Notes: generated by a model from the sequence alone, not told the origin. Positions 17,542 through 28,202 are shown, counted from the stretch's first letter. The stretch is 50,123 nt of DNA from Bacteroidaceae bacterium (GCA_017507385.1 JAFWAX010000036.1:1-50123); one strand, 5' to 3'. Numbers and translations are program-made.

Positions 17542-17573
17542 TTTGGCATGTTGGCAGAAATGTAGTACATTTG
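17542..17573 (+). promoter_or_regulatory. Promoter of rimP-nusA-infB
   Basis: TTTG at 17542-17545 and TACATTTG at 17566-17573 with a 20-base spacer match the consensus. Transcription would start near 17580, just before the leader hairpin. Confidence 0.78.
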
Positions 17574-17585
17574 CATCGAAATGAT

Positions 17586-17609
17586 TGAGGGGACTGAAAA
17601 GTTCCCTCA
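17586..17609 (+). promoter_or_regulatory. Leader hairpin in the rimP 5' untranslated region
   Basis: TGAGGGGAC pairs with GTTCCCTCA (nine pairs including one G-T) around the six-base loop TGAAAA, followed by TTTGTTT. It lies between promoter and rimP start and could act as a weak attenuator or protective 5' structure. Confidence 0.5.
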
Positions 17610-17648
17610 TTTGTTTACCTTATATGATAACCGGTAACTCATAAATTT

Positions 17649-18116
17649 ATGATTGACAAAAACAAAGTGAAGGATTTGGTAGAACAGTGGCTGGAAGGCA
17701 AGGAATATTTCCTTGTTGATGCTTCTGTGGACGAACAAAACAAAATCACTGTGGAGATTGACCACAAGGACGGGGTATGGATTGAAGACTGCTGTGAACT
17801 GAGCAAGTTCATAGAGGAGCATTTTGACCGCGACGTGGAGGACTTCGAACTGGAAGTGGGCTCTGCCGGCATCGGACAGCCGTTCAAAGTGCTGCAGCAG
17901 TATATCAACTCTATCGGATATGAGGTAGAATTGCTCACAACGGAGGGAAAGAAAATGAAGGGAGCGCTGACATCTGCCGACGAGAACGGATTTGTTGTGA
18001 CCATAGAGGAAAAACAGAAGCTGGAGGGCAAAAAGCGTCCACAGATAGTGGAAGTGGATATGAATTTCGGCTATGCTGATGTGAAGTGGGTAAAGAATAT
18101 CATTGATTTTAAGTAG
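17649..18116 (+). CDS. rimP: Ribosome maturation factor RimP
   Basis: Cytoplasmic factor needed for late 30S assembly. Its 155 residues fit the family. The N-terminal domain holds VDASVDEQNKITVEIDHKDGVWIEDCCELSKFIE, here split for description: the VEIDHKDGVWIEDC stretch is diagnostic. The ELEVGSAGIGQPF segment stands where most homologues have EVSSPGLDRPL, and a small C-terminal Sm-like barrel follows. It heads the conserved rimP-nusA-infB cluster, with nusA starting 49 bases downstream. Confidence 0.93.
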   Translation: MIDKNKVKDLVEQWLEGKEYFLVDASVDEQNKITVEIDHKDGVWIEDCCELSKFIEEHFDRDVEDFELEVGSAGIGQPFKVLQQYINSIGYEVELLTTEGKKMKGALTSADENGFVVTIEEKQKLEGKKRPQIVEVDMNFGYADVKWVKNIIDFK

Positions 18117-18165
18117 GTTAGAATCTTACAGACCAAACCACGAACAAACAAAACAACTAAATATA

Positions 18166-19431
18166 ATGGCTACTAAGAAAAATTCAGAACGTGTAAACTT
18201 GATTGACACCTTTAAGGACTTCAAGGAAACAAAGAACATTGACAGAACTACTCTGGTCAGCGTGATTGAGGACAGCTTCCGCAGCGTGCTGCAGAAGACA
18301 TACGGCTCGGATGAGAATTTCGACGTGATTGTGAACCCCGACAAGGGCGACTTCGAGATCTACCGCAACCGCGTGGTGGTGGCTGATGGAGAAGTGAAGA
18401 ACGAGAATGCAGAGATTTGCCTTTCTGAAGCGCAGAAGATTGACGAGGACTTTGAGATTGGCGAGGAGGTGAGCGAGAAAATCGAATTTGCGAAATTCGG
18501 TCGCCGTGCCATCCTGACGCTTCGCCAAACTATGGCCAGCAAGATTCTTGACCTTGAACACGACAACCTCTACAACAAGTATGTGGACAAGGTGGGCACA
18601 ATTGTCAGCGGCGAGGTGTATCAGGTGTGGAAGCGCGAGATGCTGCTTCTTGACGACGAGGGCAACGAGCTTCTCCTGCCTAAGAGCGAGCAGATTCCAG
18701 GCGACTTCTTCCGCAAGGGAGAGACTGCACGTGCAGTAGTGCTGCGTGTGGACAACCTGAATAACAACCCTAAGATTATCCTCTCTCGTACATCGCCAGA
18801 CTTCTTGAGACGTCTGCTCAAGCAGGAAGTGCCAGAAATCAATGACGGCCTCATCACCGTACAGAAGATTGCACGCATCCCTGGCGAACGCGCTAAGATT
18901 GCTGTGGAGAGCTACAACGAGCGCATCGACCCGGTGGGTGCATGTGTAGGCGTGAAGGGTAGCCGTATTCATGGCATTGTACGCGAGTTGCACAACGAGA
19001 ATATTGACGTCATCAACTACACTTCAAATATCCGCCTTTTCATCCAGCGCTCTTTGAGCCCAGCCAACATCTCTTCCATCACGCTGGACGAAGAGAAGAA
19101 GAAGGCAGAAGTGTACCTGCAGCCCGATCAGGTGAGCCTTGCCATTGGTAAGAATGGTGACAACATCAAACTGGCAAGCATGCTGACTGGATACACTATC
19201 GACGTGTTCCGCGAACTGAACGGCGAAGAGCCAGACGAGGAAGATATCTATCTCGACGAGTTTAAGGACGAAATCGAGCCATGGATTATCGAAGCCATTA
19301 AGGGTCTCGGACTTGACACTGCGAAAAGCGTGCTCAGCGCTCCGCGCGCCATGCTGGTCGAGAAGGCTGACCTCGAAGAAGATACCGTGGATGAGGTGCT
19401 CAGCATTCTCAAAGCCGAATTTGAAGAATAA
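18166..19431 (+). CDS. nusA: Transcription termination/antitermination factor NusA
   Basis: RNA polymerase-binding factor that modulates pausing, termination and antitermination. The chosen start MATKKNSERVNL gives 421 residues; the frame extends 21 codons upstream into rimP without support. Order: N-terminal polymerase-binding domain (residues 1-125), S1 domain (about 130-200, GTIVSGEVYQVWKREM), KH1 with GVKGSRIHGIVREL (about 265), KH2 with IGKNGDNIKLAS (about 325), then a short acidic C-terminal segment with one helical repeat. It lacks the long duplicated acidic repeats of E. coli NusA, as is usual outside Gammaproteobacteria. Confidence 0.96.
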   Translation: MATKKNSERVNLIDTFKDFKETKNIDRTTLVSVIEDSFRSVLQKTYGSDENFDVIVNPDKGDFEIYRNRVVVADGEVKNENAEICLSEAQKIDEDFEIGEEVSEKIEFAKFGRRAILTLRQTMASKILDLEHDNLYNKYVDKVGTIVSGEVYQVWKREMLLLDDEGNELLLPKSEQIPGDFFRKGETARAVVLRVDNLNNNPKIILSRTSPDFLRRLLKQEVPEINDGLITVQKIARIPGERAKIAVESYNERIDPVGACVGVKGSRIHGIVRELHNENIDVINYTSNIRLFIQRSLSPANISSITLDEEKKKAEVYLQPDQVSLAIGKNGDNIKLASMLTGYTIDVFRELNGEEPDEEDIYLDEFKDEIEPWIIEAIKGLGLDTAKSVLSAPRAMLVEKADLEEDTVDEVLSILKAEFEE

Positions 19432-19451
19432 AATGGCACTTGTTGAGTAAT

Positions 19452-19500
19452 GTGTTTAGTGTCTGTCTTTCAGCACTAAACACTTCCCTTCGAGGAAGGG
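19452..19500 (+). promoter_or_regulatory. Two tandem hairpins between nusA and infB
   Basis: GTGTTTAGTG (19452-19461) pairs perfectly with CACTAAACAC (19474-19483), and CCCTTC (19486-19491) pairs with GAAGGG (19495-19500). Neither is followed by a T run, so they are unlikely to be simple terminators. They may be mRNA processing or stability structures. Confidence 0.5.
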
Positions 19501-19547
19501 GTGCGAAAACGGAACAGATATTAAACATTTACATTGAATAAGGATAT

Positions 19548-22388
19548 ATGGCAGTAAGACTGAATAAAGCATTAAAAGAACTCAATGTGGGAATTAACAC
19601 TGTGGCTGAATTCCTGCAAAAGAAAGGTGCTGCATTGCAAGATGCAACACCCAACGCAAAGATTACAGACGAACAGTATGCCCTGCTGAAAAAAGAGTTT
19701 GGCGAAGACATGAAACAGAATGCCGAAACCAAGCAAAAGATACAAAACCAGAAGGAGAAAGAGCTGCAAGAGAAGAAGGAACGTCAGCAGGCCTTAAGAG
19801 AGGAAAAGGAACGTATTGAAAAAGAGAAAGCTGCAAAAAAGCCACAGCTGAAAATTTTGGGCAACATCAATGACTTGAAGAAGCCCGAGCCTAAAGCTGA
19901 ACCAAAGATTGAAAGCCCTAAAGCCGAAACAGCTCCAGTTGCAGAGAAGCCAGAAGTGAAGCCTGTAGAGATTCAGGAAGAAACTGCTCCTGCAAAGATA
20001 GAAGAACAGCCATCTGCACAGCCAGAACAGAAGAAAAAGGCGAACAAGCTTTCTCCCGCTGAACGACTGGAGCAGGATGAAAATGGTGTGTATCATTTGA
20101 CTGCACCTGCCGAAGCAGGAGTGCAGTTCAAGCAGGTAGGCTTCATAGACTTGTCCAGCCTGAACAGCAAGACACGTCCTGACCGCAAGAGCAAGGCTGA
20201 ACGCCGCAAAGAACGCCAGCAGACACAAGGCGGTGAGGCACAGGGACAGAATGCGAAAGGACAGCAAGGCAATTCGCAAAAGAAAAAGCGCAATCGTATC
20301 AACAACAACAAAGTTGATATCGATGCTGCAGCTAAGCAGAACAATGCTCAAAACGCTCAGGGCAAGAAGCAGGGCGGAAAGCCTAATGGTGCACAACCAC
20401 CTCAGCAGCAGAAGAACAAACCTGTTCAGCAACAGGCTTCAGGTAAGAAGAACAAGAAAAAGCAACCTATTAAGCCACAAGAGCTTAGTGAAGAAGAAGT
20501 AGCAAAGCAGGTAAAGGAGACACTTGCTCGACTCACTGCAAAGCAGGAAAAGAAGGGTGTGAAATACCGCAAGGACAAGCGCAATGCAATCCATGAGCGC
20601 ATGGCTGAAGAGGTTGAAGCAGAGAATGCAGCAAGCAAGGTGCTGAAGATAACGGAATTCGTTACTGCCAATGAACTTGCAACCATGATGGATGTGCCTG
20701 TTACGAAAGTAATCGGAACATGTATGTCTATCGGCATGATGGTCAGCATCAACCAACGACTTGATGCTGAAACAATTAATATCGTTGCAGAAGAGTTCGG
20801 ATTCACAACCAGCTATGTGTCAGAAGAAGTTTCCAATGCCATAGAAGAGGTGGCAGACAAGGAGGAAGACCTCGAGCGCCGCGCACCTATCATCACGGTG
20901 ATGGGTCATGTTGACCACGGTAAGACTTCTCTTCTCGACTACATCCGCAAGACCAACGTGATTGCAGGTGAAGCCGGTGGTATCACACAGCACATCGGTG
21001 CTTACAATGTCAAGATGAAGGATGGACGAAAGATTACGTTCCTTGACACCCCAGGTCACGAAGCCTTTACTGCCATGCGTGCTCGCGGTGCTCAGGTGAC
21101 AGACATTGCCATTATCATTGTAGCAGCCGACGACGATGTGATGCCTCAGACCAAAGAAGCAATTGCTCATGCACAGGCAGCAGGTGTGCCTATGGTGTTT
21201 GCCATCAACAAGGTGGATAAGCCTACCGCCAATCCGGAAAAAATCAAGGAGCAACTCGCTGCCATGAATTACCTTGTGGAAGACTGGGGAGGAAAGTACC
21301 AGAGCCAAGACATTAGCGCCAAGCAAGGAATCGGCGTTGAAGAATTGATGGACAAGGTTCTTCTCGAAGCTGAAATGCTTGATTTGAAGGCAAATCCAAA
21401 CAGAAAGGCAACTGGTTCTGTCATTGAATCCACACTCGACAAGGGACGTGGATATGTAGCAACTGTTCTCGTGCAGAATGGTACGCTCCATCAAGGAGAC
21501 ATCGTTCTGGCAGGAACACACTACGGTAAAATCAAGGCAATGTTCAACGAACGCGGACAGCGTATCGAGCAGTCTTTGCCTGCCGAGCCTGCTGTTATCC
21601 TCGGACTCAACGGAGCACCTACAGCTGGCGACACCTTCCACGTGATGGATACAGAACAGGAAGCACGAGAAATCTGCAACAAACGTGAACAGCTGAAGCG
21701 CGAACAAGGACTCCGTACTCAAACACGTCTTACACTTGACGAGTTGGGACGCCGCATTGCGCTGGGAGACTTCAAGGAACTGAACCTCGTGGTGAAGGGC
21801 GACGTGGATGGTTCTATCGAAGCACTCTCTGACTCGCTCATCAAGCTTTCTACGGAGAAGATTCAGGTTAACGTCATCCATAAGGCTGTCGGTCAGATTA
21901 GCGAAAACGACGTCGAACTGGCACACGCTTCCGAGAACGTCATCATCATCGGCTTCCAGGTTCGTCCATCAGCAGCAGCTCGACGTCTGGCCGAACAGTA
22001 CGGTGTGGACATACGCCTCTACTCTATCATCTACGATGCTATCGAGGAGGTGAAAGACGCGATGGAAGGAATGCTCGCTCCAACTTTCAAGGAGGAGGTT
22101 ACAGCTCAAGTGGATGTCCGTCAGGTTTACCGCATCACCAAGGTCGGCACTGTTGCAGGCTGCTGGGTGACAGAAGGAAAGGTACATCGTTCAGACAAGA
22201 TTCGTGTCATTCGCGATGGTATCGTAGTTCACACAGGAGAAATTCTTGCACTGAAACGCTACAAGGACGATGTGAAAGAAGTCGGCCGCGATTTCGAATG
22301 CGGTATTTCTGTTGTGAATTTCAACGACATACGTGAAGGCGACGTACTCGAGACCTACACTCAGATTGAAGTAAAGACAAAACTGTAA
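19548..22388 (+). CDS. infB: Translation initiation factor IF-2
   Basis: GTPase that places initiator tRNA on the 30S subunit. At 946 residues it has a long N-terminal region: an IF2_N helix domain ([20 protein letters not shown]), a Lys/Glu/Gln/Pro-rich low-complexity linker (about 60-340), and a second IF2_N-like domain (about 370-425). The G domain starts near residue 445 with G1 [12 protein letters not shown], then [11 protein letters not shown]3 DTPGHEAF and G4 NKVDKP. Domains II, III (C1) and the tRNA-binding C2 domain complete the protein. It is the third gene of rimP-nusA-infB, separated from nusA by 116 bases with two hairpins. Confidence 0.97.
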   Translation: MAVRLNKALKELNVGINTVAEFLQKKGAALQDATPNAKITDEQYALLKKEFGEDMKQNAETKQKIQNQKEKELQEKKERQQALREEKERIEKEKAAKKPQLKILGNINDLKKPEPKAEPKIESPKAETAPVAEKPEVKPVEIQEETAPAKIEEQPSAQPEQKKKANKLSPAERLEQDENGVYHLTAPAEAGVQFKQVGFIDLSSLNSKTRPDRKSKAERRKERQQTQGGEAQGQNAKGQQGNSQKKKRNRINNNKVDIDAAAKQNNAQNAQGKKQGGKPNGAQPPQQQKNKPVQQQASGKKNKKKQPIKPQELSEEEVAKQVKETLARLTAKQEKKGVKYRKDKRNAIHERMAEEVEAENAASKVLKITEFVTANELATMMDVPVTKVIGTCMSIGMMVSINQRLDAETINIVAEEFGFTTSYVSEEVSNAIEEVADKEEDLERRAPIITVMGHVDHGKTSLLDYIRKTNVIAGEAGGITQHIGAYNVKMKDGRKITFLDTPGHEAFTAMRARGAQVTDIAIIIVAADDDVMPQTKEAIAHAQAAGVPMVFAINKVDKPTANPEKIKEQLAAMNYLVEDWGGKYQSQDISAKQGIGVEELMDKVLLEAEMLDLKANPNRKATGSVIESTLDKGRGYVATVLVQNGTLHQGDIVLAGTHYGKIKAMFNERGQRIEQSLPAEPAVILGLNGAPTAGDTFHVMDTEQEAREICNKREQLKREQGLRTQTRLTLDELGRRIALGDFKELNLVVKGDVDGSIEALSDSLIKLSTEKIQVNVIHKAVGQISENDVELAHASENVIIIGFQVRPSAAARRLAEQYGVDIRLYSIIYDAIEEVKDAMEGMLAPTFKEEVTAQVDVRQVYRITKVGTVAGCWVTEGKVHRSDKIRVIRDGIVVHTGEILALKRYKDDVKEVGRDFECGISVVNFNDIREGDVLETYTQIEVKTKL

Positions 22389-22477
22389 AGTGACAGTTAT
22401 GCGATTGCCAAAGGAGTAAGGACATACGGCTAAGTCCGTTTCGTAAAACTCTGTACAATCTTACAACTGCAGGAAAA

Positions 22478-23056
22478 ATGGAAATATTAATCTATGGAGT
22501 TCTTCTGGTGGGAGCCGTTATCGGCTTTCGCCAGGGGGCTTTTAAGCAGATAGCTAACTTCTTGGGCATAGTCTTAGGACTGGTCATTGCCGCTACGCTC
22601 TATCAGCAATGTGGCGACATGCTGGCCGACAAAGCTGGCACAAGCACGAGTTTTGGCCGTCTGATTGCATTTGTGCTCATTGTGATAGTTGTCCCCGTTC
22701 TCTTGGGATGGATAGCCTCGCTGCTGACAACTTTCTTCAAGAAGCTTAACATCAATTTCCTCAACCGTTTACTGGGTGCGCTAATTGGCGCCGTAAGCTA
22801 CGGCTTAATCCTCAGCGTTGCATTGAATCTGTATGACTTCATCAGCAGCAATGCTGGCTTCAAACCAGAAAAGCTGGACGAGCGTCCCAGCCTCTTTTAC
22901 AAGGTGAAACAAGCCACCCATATTATTATCCCCGATATTATCATTGTGACTGATTCGGCCGAAGTCGCAAACGGCGCAGCCCCCAAATGCGGATTGCGTC
23001 CCGTTGTTGACAAGACAGTCGAGAAAATCAATCCATTCCATAATTCAGATGAGTGA
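22478..23056 (+). CDS. CvpA family membrane protein
   Basis: A 192-residue inner-membrane protein of the CvpA (colicin V production) family. Four hydrophobic segments (about 4-20, 25-45, 62-82 and 98-120) are connected by short loops containing [14 protein letters not shown] and [15 protein letters not shown], both typical. The C-terminal third is soluble. CvpA affects envelope integrity in other bacteria; the mechanism is not established. Its stop overlaps the sufB start by eight bases, which implies translational coupling with the suf genes. Confidence 0.85.
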   Translation: MEILIYGVLLVGAVIGFRQGAFKQIANFLGIVLGLVIAATLYQQCGDMLADKAGTSTSFGRLIAFVLIVIVVPVLLGWIASLLTTFFKKLNINFLNRLLGALIGAVSYGLILSVALNLYDFISSNAGFKPEKLDERPSLFYKVKQATHIIIPDIIIVTDSAEVANGAAPKCGLRPVVDKTVEKINPFHNSDE

Positions 23057-24500
23057 ATCCAATGAGTTTGTACGGCAAGTGGCGGAGAAGAAGTATGAAT
23101 TTGGCTTCACCACTGATGTACATACAGAAATCATAGAAAAAGGCCTCAACGAAGACGTTGTGCGTCTCATCTCCCAGAAGAAAGGCGAACCAGAGTGGCT
23201 ACTCCAGTTCCGCCTGGATGCCTATCGCTATTGGCTGACTCAGACACAGCCTTCATGGGCTCATGTCCATTTGCCAGAGATAGACTATCAGGCAATGTCC
23301 TACTATGCCGACCCCACAGCCAAAAGCAAAGAAGGTCCCAAAAGCCTTGACGAGATTGACCCCGAGCTGATGAAGACCTTCGACAAGCTTGGCATTCCGC
23401 TCGAAGAGAGGTTAGCTCTGTCAGGCACAGCTGTTGATGCCGTGATGGACTCCGTGTCTGTCAAAACAACCTTCAAGGAAAAATTATCCGAGAAAGGCAT
23501 CATCTTCTGCTCCATTAGCGAGGCAGTCAGAGAGTACCCAGACCTTGTCAAACAATATCTTGGCAGCGTCGTTCCACCCAAAGACAACTATTTCGCCGCC
23601 CTTAACAGCGCCGTATTCTCCGATGGTTCGTTTGTTTACATCCCCAAGAACACGCGTTGCCCGATGGAACTATCCACTTACTTCCGCATCAATGCACGCA
23701 ACACCGGACAGTTCGAGCGCACCCTCATCGTATGCGACGAAGGTTCTTATGTCTCCTATCTCGAAGGCTGCACCGCACCTATGCGCGACGAGAACCAGCT
23801 GCATGCCGCCATCGTCGAGATTGTGGTGATGGACAACGCAGAAGTAAAATACTCCACCGTACAGAACTGGTATCCTGGCGATGCTGAAGGACGAGGCGGA
23901 GTGTTCAACCTTGTCACCAAGCGTGGAGACCTTCGCGGAGTGAACAGCAAACTCTCGTGGACACAGGTAGAGACAGGCTCAGCCATCACATGGAAATACC
24001 CATCCTGCGTGCTGCGAGGCGATGGCAGCCAAGCCGAGTTCTACTCAGTAGCTGTCACCAACAACCACCAAGAAGCCGACACCGGTACCAAGATGATACA
24101 CCTCGGACGAAACACCCGCTCAACCATCATCTCCAAAGGCATCTCGGCAGGTAAGTCGCAAAACTCCTATCGAGGACTGGTACGTGTAGGCAAGCACGCC
24201 GACGGAGCACGCAACTACTCTTCTTGCGACTCCCTCCTGCTCGGCAGCGAATGCGGCGCCCACACCTTCCCCTACATGGACATCCACAACAACACCGCCA
24301 CCATAGAGCACGAAGCCACCACCTCCAAAATCAACGAAGACCAGCTCTTCTACTGCAATCAGCGCGGCATCTCCACCGAAGAGGCAGTAGGGCTCATCGT
24401 GAACGGCTACGCAAAGGAAGTCATCAACAAGCTCCCCATGGAGTTCGCCGTCGAGGCACAAAAGCTCCTAAGCGTCTCCCTCGAAGGAACCGTAGGATAA
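23049..24500 (+). CDS. sufB: Fe-S cluster assembly scaffold SufB
   Basis: Scaffold subunit of the SufBCD complex that builds iron-sulfur clusters in the cytoplasm. The chosen start [19 protein letters not shown] gives 483 residues, normal for the family; the longer frame would overlap cvpA by more than 50 bases. The core beta-helix contains the diagnostic [19 protein letters not shown] and the conserved Cys-containing [20 protein letters not shown] near residue 395. The C-terminal helical domain with [17 protein letters not shown] is intact. It is followed by the interrupted sufC and then sufD. Confidence 0.96.
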   Translation: MSESNEFVRQVAEKKYEFGFTTDVHTEIIEKGLNEDVVRLISQKKGEPEWLLQFRLDAYRYWLTQTQPSWAHVHLPEIDYQAMSYYADPTAKSKEGPKSLDEIDPELMKTFDKLGIPLEERLALSGTAVDAVMDSVSVKTTFKEKLSEKGIIFCSISEAVREYPDLVKQYLGSVVPPKDNYFAALNSAVFSDGSFVYIPKNTRCPMELSTYFRINARNTGQFERTLIVCDEGSYVSYLEGCTAPMRDENQLHAAIVEIVVMDNAEVKYSTVQNWYPGDAEGRGGVFNLVTKRGDLRGVNSKLSWTQVETGSAITWKYPSCVLRGDGSQAEFYSVAVTNNHQEADTGTKMIHLGRNTRSTIISKGISAGKSQNSYRGLVRVGKHADGARNYSSCDSLLLGSECGAHTFPYMDIHNNTATIEHEATTSKINEDQLFYCNQRGISTEEAVGLIVNGYAKEVINKLPMEFAVEAQKLLSVSLEGTVG

Positions 24501-24522
24501 TAAACAATGAATCATTGAAGAA

Positions 24523-25272
24523 ATGCTAAAAATAGAAAATCTCCACGCCAAAGTAGGCGACAAAGAAATACTCAAAGGTGTCAGCCTCACCATCAGAGAC
24601 GGTGAAATCCATGCCCTCATGGGCACCAACGGAGCAGGCAAATCCACCCTCTCCAACGTCATCGTAGGCAATCCATCCTATGAAGTCACAGCAGGCAGCA
24701 TCACCTTCAACGGACAAGACCTCCTCGCCATGTCCCCCGAAGAGCGCGCCCACGCAGGCATCTTCATGTCCTTCCAAGCCCCCATCGAAATACCAGGCGT
24801 CAGCATGACCAACTTCATGCGCGCCGCCGTCAACGCACGCCGCGAGGCACAAGGCAAAGAGCCCCTCAAGTCAACCGACTTCCTCAAGCTCATGCGAGAA
24901 AAACGCAAATTGGTCGAAATAGACCAGAAGCTGATGAACCGTTCAGTCAACGAAGGCTTTTCGGGCGGTGAGCGAAAACGCAACTAAATCTTCCAGATGG
25001 CCATGCTGGAACCCACCTTCTGCATCCTCGACGAAACAGATTCTGGACTTGACGTCGATGCCCTCCGCATCGTAGCAGAAGGATTCAACAAGCTCCGCAC
25101 AGCCGAAACCTCCGCCATCGTCATCACCCACTACCAGCGACTGCTCGACTACATCCGCCCCGACTTCGTTCATGTGCTCATCGACGGACACATCGTCAAA
25201 AGCGGCACAGCAGAACTCGCACAGCAGATTGAAGAACAAGGATTTGACTGGATAAAAGAAGAACTGAGATGA
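24523..25272 (+). pseudogene. sufC: SufC ATPase gene interrupted by an in-frame TAA
   Basis: SufC is the ABC-type ATPase of the SufBCD Fe-S assembly complex. Ignoring one codon, the frame encodes 249 residues, exactly the family length. Walker A is GTNGAGKST near residue 34, the ABC signature is FSGGERKRN near 146, Walker B with catalytic Glu is [11 protein letters not shown] near 170, and the H-loop is VITHYQ near 205. Codon 155 (24985-24987) is TAA where homologues have Glu or Asp (RKRNEIFQM-like); GAA to TAA needs one G-to-T change. The first part therefore has Walker A and signature, the second Walker B and H-loop. An ATG lies nine bases after the TAA (24997), so reinitiation could make two chains. 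Everything else looks under selection, arguing for a very recent mutation or a sequence error. Confidence 0.9.
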
Positions 25273-26486
25273 CAAGCGAACAGCAATACATAGACCTCTA
25301 CCACGAAGCCGCCACCCTCATCAAGAGCAGAAGCTGCGACGTGATGAACGCTGTGCGTGACGAGGCCTTCGACACCTTCCGCCACACAGGCTTCCCCTCC
25401 AAGAAGGTCGAGCGCTACCGATACACGGATGTCGATGCAGCCTTTGCCCCCAACTACGGCATCTCCCTATCGCCCCTCACCGTCAAGCCATCCCCCTACA
25501 TATATAATATAAAGGATGCCCCCATCGACGTGACACCCTACTATCACAAGATAGCCAACTCCGCCGATGCCATCACAGCTCTCAACACCGCTCTGGCACA
25601 CGATGCCCTGCTCATCTATGTGGCAAAGAATCAGCGAGCAGAAGACCCCATCGTGGTTGACAACTGGCTTCGAGGCACAGCAGCCACCATGATGAACCGC
25701 CGCATCCTCATTGTCATGGAACAAGGCGCAGCAGCCACCGTCATCATCAACGACCATGCAGCCGACAAGCAGCGATTCCTCACCACTCAGGTCATGGAGA
25801 TTTTCTGCCACGACAATGCACACCTCGACCTCTACGAAATAGAAGAAACCACACCCCTCTGTTCACGATTCAGCAATGTCTATATCCACGAAGGACGCGA
25901 CTGCACAGTCAAGCACAACAGCATCACCCTCCTCAACGGACAGACACGCAACCTGTGCGACGTACATCTGCGCGGCGAGAATTCCGAAATCACACTCAAC
26001 GGATGCGCCATCGGCAGCGCATCGCAGCACATCGACAACAACACGCTGATTCGCCACGAAGTGCCCAACTGCACCTCTCGCCAGCTCTACAAATACGTCA
26101 TAGACGACAAGGCTGTCGGAGCCTTCGCAGGCAAAATCTATGTAGAGAAAGATGCCCAGCACACCACTTCGCAAGAAACCAACGCCAACCTCTGCGCATC
26201 GCCAGAAGCACGTATGTACACACAGCCCATGCTCGAAATCTACGCCGACGACGTCAAATGCGCACATGGATCCACCACCGGCGTGATGGACGAAGCGGCA
26301 CTCTTCTACATGCGCCAGCGCGGCATCCCCGAAGCTGAAGCCCGCACCCTGCTCAAGAACGCCTTCATGGGACAAGTCATCGACCAAATCAAGTCCGAAC
26401 CTCTCCGCCAAAAGTTCTACGTAAAAGTAGAAAAACGCTTCCGCGGCGAGCTCGACAAATGCGACGACTGCCGACTCTGCAAATAA
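25269..26486 (+). CDS. sufD: Fe-S cluster assembly protein SufD
   Basis: Partner of SufB in the SufBC2D scaffold complex. The 405 residues include an N-terminal helical part with [18 protein letters not shown]. The beta-helix core follows, and [24 protein letters not shown] corresponds to the conserved His region of SufD. The C-terminus carries a small Cys cluster, CDDCRLC. The start overlaps the sufC stop as ATGA, so efficient sufD translation normally depends on ribosomes finishing sufC; the premature stop in sufC could lower it. No sufS follows in this window. Confidence 0.94.
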   Translation: MTSEQQYIDLYHEAATLIKSRSCDVMNAVRDEAFDTFRHTGFPSKKVERYRYTDVDAAFAPNYGISLSPLTVKPSPYIYNIKDAPIDVTPYYHKIANSADAITALNTALAHDALLIYVAKNQRAEDPIVVDNWLRGTAATMMNRRILIVMEQGAAATVIINDHAADKQRFLTTQVMEIFCHDNAHLDLYEIEETTPLCSRFSNVYIHEGRDCTVKHNSITLLNGQTRNLCDVHLRGENSEITLNGCAIGSASQHIDNNTLIRHEVPNCTSRQLYKYVIDDKAVGAFAGKIYVEKDAQHTTSQETNANLCASPEARMYTQPMLEIYADDVKCAHGSTTGVMDEAALFYMRQRGIPEAEARTLLKNAFMGQVIDQIKSEPLRQKFYVKVEKRFRGELDKCDDCRLCK

Positions 26487-26516
26487 GCCCCATCAACCAT
26501 TCATGCCCCTCAAACC

Positions 26517-27803
26517 ATGGTACTGAATTACATCTGGATAGCATTCTTCCTATTGGCAGCCGTATGTGCTGCAATACAATGCCTTACGGGAAACACAAAC
26601 ATTTTCTCCGACATTGTAAACTCCACCTTCGACAACGCAAAGACCGCCTTTGAAATCTCACTTGGACTGACAGGTGTTTTGGCACTATGGATGGGAGTGA
26701 TGAAGGTCGGTGAGCGAGGTGGCATGGTGAATGCCCTCTCCAAAGGACTCAGCCCCCTATTTGTCCGCCTCTTCCCCGATATACCCAAGGAACATCCTGC
26801 CACAGGCCACATCTTCATGAACATCGCGGCCAACATGCTCGGGCTCGACAACGCAGCGACCCCCTTGGGACTCAAGGCGATGGAAAGCATGCAGCAGCTC
26901 AATAAAGAAAACAATGAAAAAGCTGCCGCAATGGGGAATCTCACACCACAGCAGATAGAAGAACGCAATGCAACGGCAAGTAATCCCATGATTATGTTTC
27001 TGGTTCTGAACACATCAGGACTGACCATCATCCCAGTATCCATCATGGTTTACCGCGCCCAGATGGGTGCAATGCAGCCTACCGATGTCTTTGTGCCAAT
27101 ACTCCTCGCCACGCTTGCTTCCACCCTTGTTGGAATCGTAATCACAAGCATCTTCCAACGCATCAATCTGCTAAAGCCTGTACTCCTCGCCACACTCGGC
27201 GGCCTGTGTGCAATCGTAGCCGCCATCATCTGGACATTCAGTCAAATGGACAGAGCCACCATCGATACGGTCAGCACCCTGACTGCCAACGTGATACTCT
27301 TTGGCATCATCATCACCTTTATCATCGCAGCCATGTTAAAGAGAGTAAACGTTTATGAGTCTTTCATCGAAGGAGCCAAAGACGGATTCAGCACCGCTGT
27401 ACGCGTCATTCCCTATCTCGTTGCCATTCTCGTTGCCATCGGCGTCTTCCGCGCCAGTGGAGGCATGGATATCCTCATGCAAGGCATCAGCTGGATAGTC
27501 GAATTATGCGGCGGCGACAGCGAATTCGTGGCAGCTCTCCCCACTGCTATCATGAAACCCCTTTCCGGTTCGGGAGCGCGCGGCATGATGGTTGACACCA
27601 TGACCACCTACGGAGCCGACTCCTTTGCAGGACGCCTGTCCTGCATCTTCCAAGGTTCCACAGACACCACTTTCTACATCTTGGCCGTCTATTTCGGTTC
27701 TGTAGGCATTCGCCACACACGCCATGCAGTCACCTGTGGACTGTTGGCTGACACAGCAGGCATATTAGCCGCCATCGGAGTAGCATACCTCTTCTTTGGA
27801 TAG
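26517..27803 (+). CDS. Fused SpmA-SpmB nucleoside-recognition (gate) domain membrane protein
   Basis: A 428-residue integral membrane protein that joins two Gate/nucleoside-recognition domains, which in Bacillus are the separate spore maturation proteins SpmA and SpmB. The first half has GVMKVGERGGMVNALSKGL and NIAANMLGLDNAATPLGLKAM; the second half has FSTAVRVIPYLVAILVAIGVF and MKPLSGSGARGMM. About eight to ten hydrophobic segments are present. The organism does not sporulate, so the Bacillus name does not describe the role; a transport function is likely but the substrate is unknown. It begins 30 bases after sufD and may be cotranscribed with the suf genes. Confidence 0.87.
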   Translation: MVLNYIWIAFFLLAAVCAAIQCLTGNTNIFSDIVNSTFDNAKTAFEISLGLTGVLALWMGVMKVGERGGMVNALSKGLSPLFVRLFPDIPKEHPATGHIFMNIAANMLGLDNAATPLGLKAMESMQQLNKENNEKAAAMGNLTPQQIEERNATASNPMIMFLVLNTSGLTIIPVSIMVYRAQMGAMQPTDVFVPILLATLASTLVGIVITSIFQRINLLKPVLLATLGGLCAIVAAIIWTFSQMDRATIDTVSTLTANVILFGIIITFIIAAMLKRVNVYESFIEGAKDGFSTAVRVIPYLVAILVAIGVFRASGGMDILMQGISWIVELCGGDSEFVAALPTAIMKPLSGSGARGMMVDTMTTYGADSFAGRLSCIFQGSTDTTFYILAVYFGSVGIRHTRHAVTCGLLADTAGILAAIGVAYLFFG

Positions 27804-27818
27804 CAGGAAAAAGAAACG

Positions 27819-28010
27819 CTACCAAAGATGATCATTATCCATCAACCCTCCAGAAGGCATGTCACGGCTTTCTATCAGCACTTCGACCGATGTCGCTTCT
27901 TTTTGGCTTAAGCCCACATTACGTCCTGAAACGCAAACAGGCGCAATGCTGTCAAGTTCCTGCACTTCCGCTTGGGGAACAATGTATGTTTTCCTGTCTT
28001 TTTTCATCAT
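27819..28010 (-). CDS. Small hypothetical protein of the Bacteroidales short-peptide type
   Basis: If started at MMKKDRKTYIVPQAEVQEL the product is 63 residues; the frame opens 16 codons earlier. The opening KKxKTYIVPQAEVxELDS followed by a V-C-V-S-G segment is typical of short, poorly characterised Prevotella and Bacteroides peptides. The rest is not recognisable. It converges with spmAB, with 15 bases between the stops. No domain or catalytic motif can be seen. Confidence 0.5.
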   Translation of the reverse strand: MMKKDRKTYIVPQAEVQELDSIAPVCVSGRNVGLSQKEATSVEVLIESRDMPSGGLMDNDHLW

Positions 28011-28202
28011 ATCGACATGTCTATTTCTTATCTCGAACCTGGGATAAATAATTCCCATTTTGTCAAGATTCTGTTTCCTATATTTTTAGGTTACAAAAAT
28101 AGCAAAAAAAATATGAATGGACAACACATCGCTTCCTTTTTCGCTGAAATACGGCATGAGACGAATTAAAATAGCCAAGAGAGAATACCTATAAAATCGG
28201 TC

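Noticed and set aside
24985-24987. TAA in sufC as a recoded sense codon
   Set aside because: Many other genes in the window (for example acpP, rpsO and infB) end in TAA at their expected family lengths, so TAA is a normal stop codon here.
26517-27803. Sporulation function suggested by SpmA/SpmB similarity
   Set aside because: All other evidence indicates a non-sporulating Bacteroidales; the fused gate-domain protein is widespread in this group.
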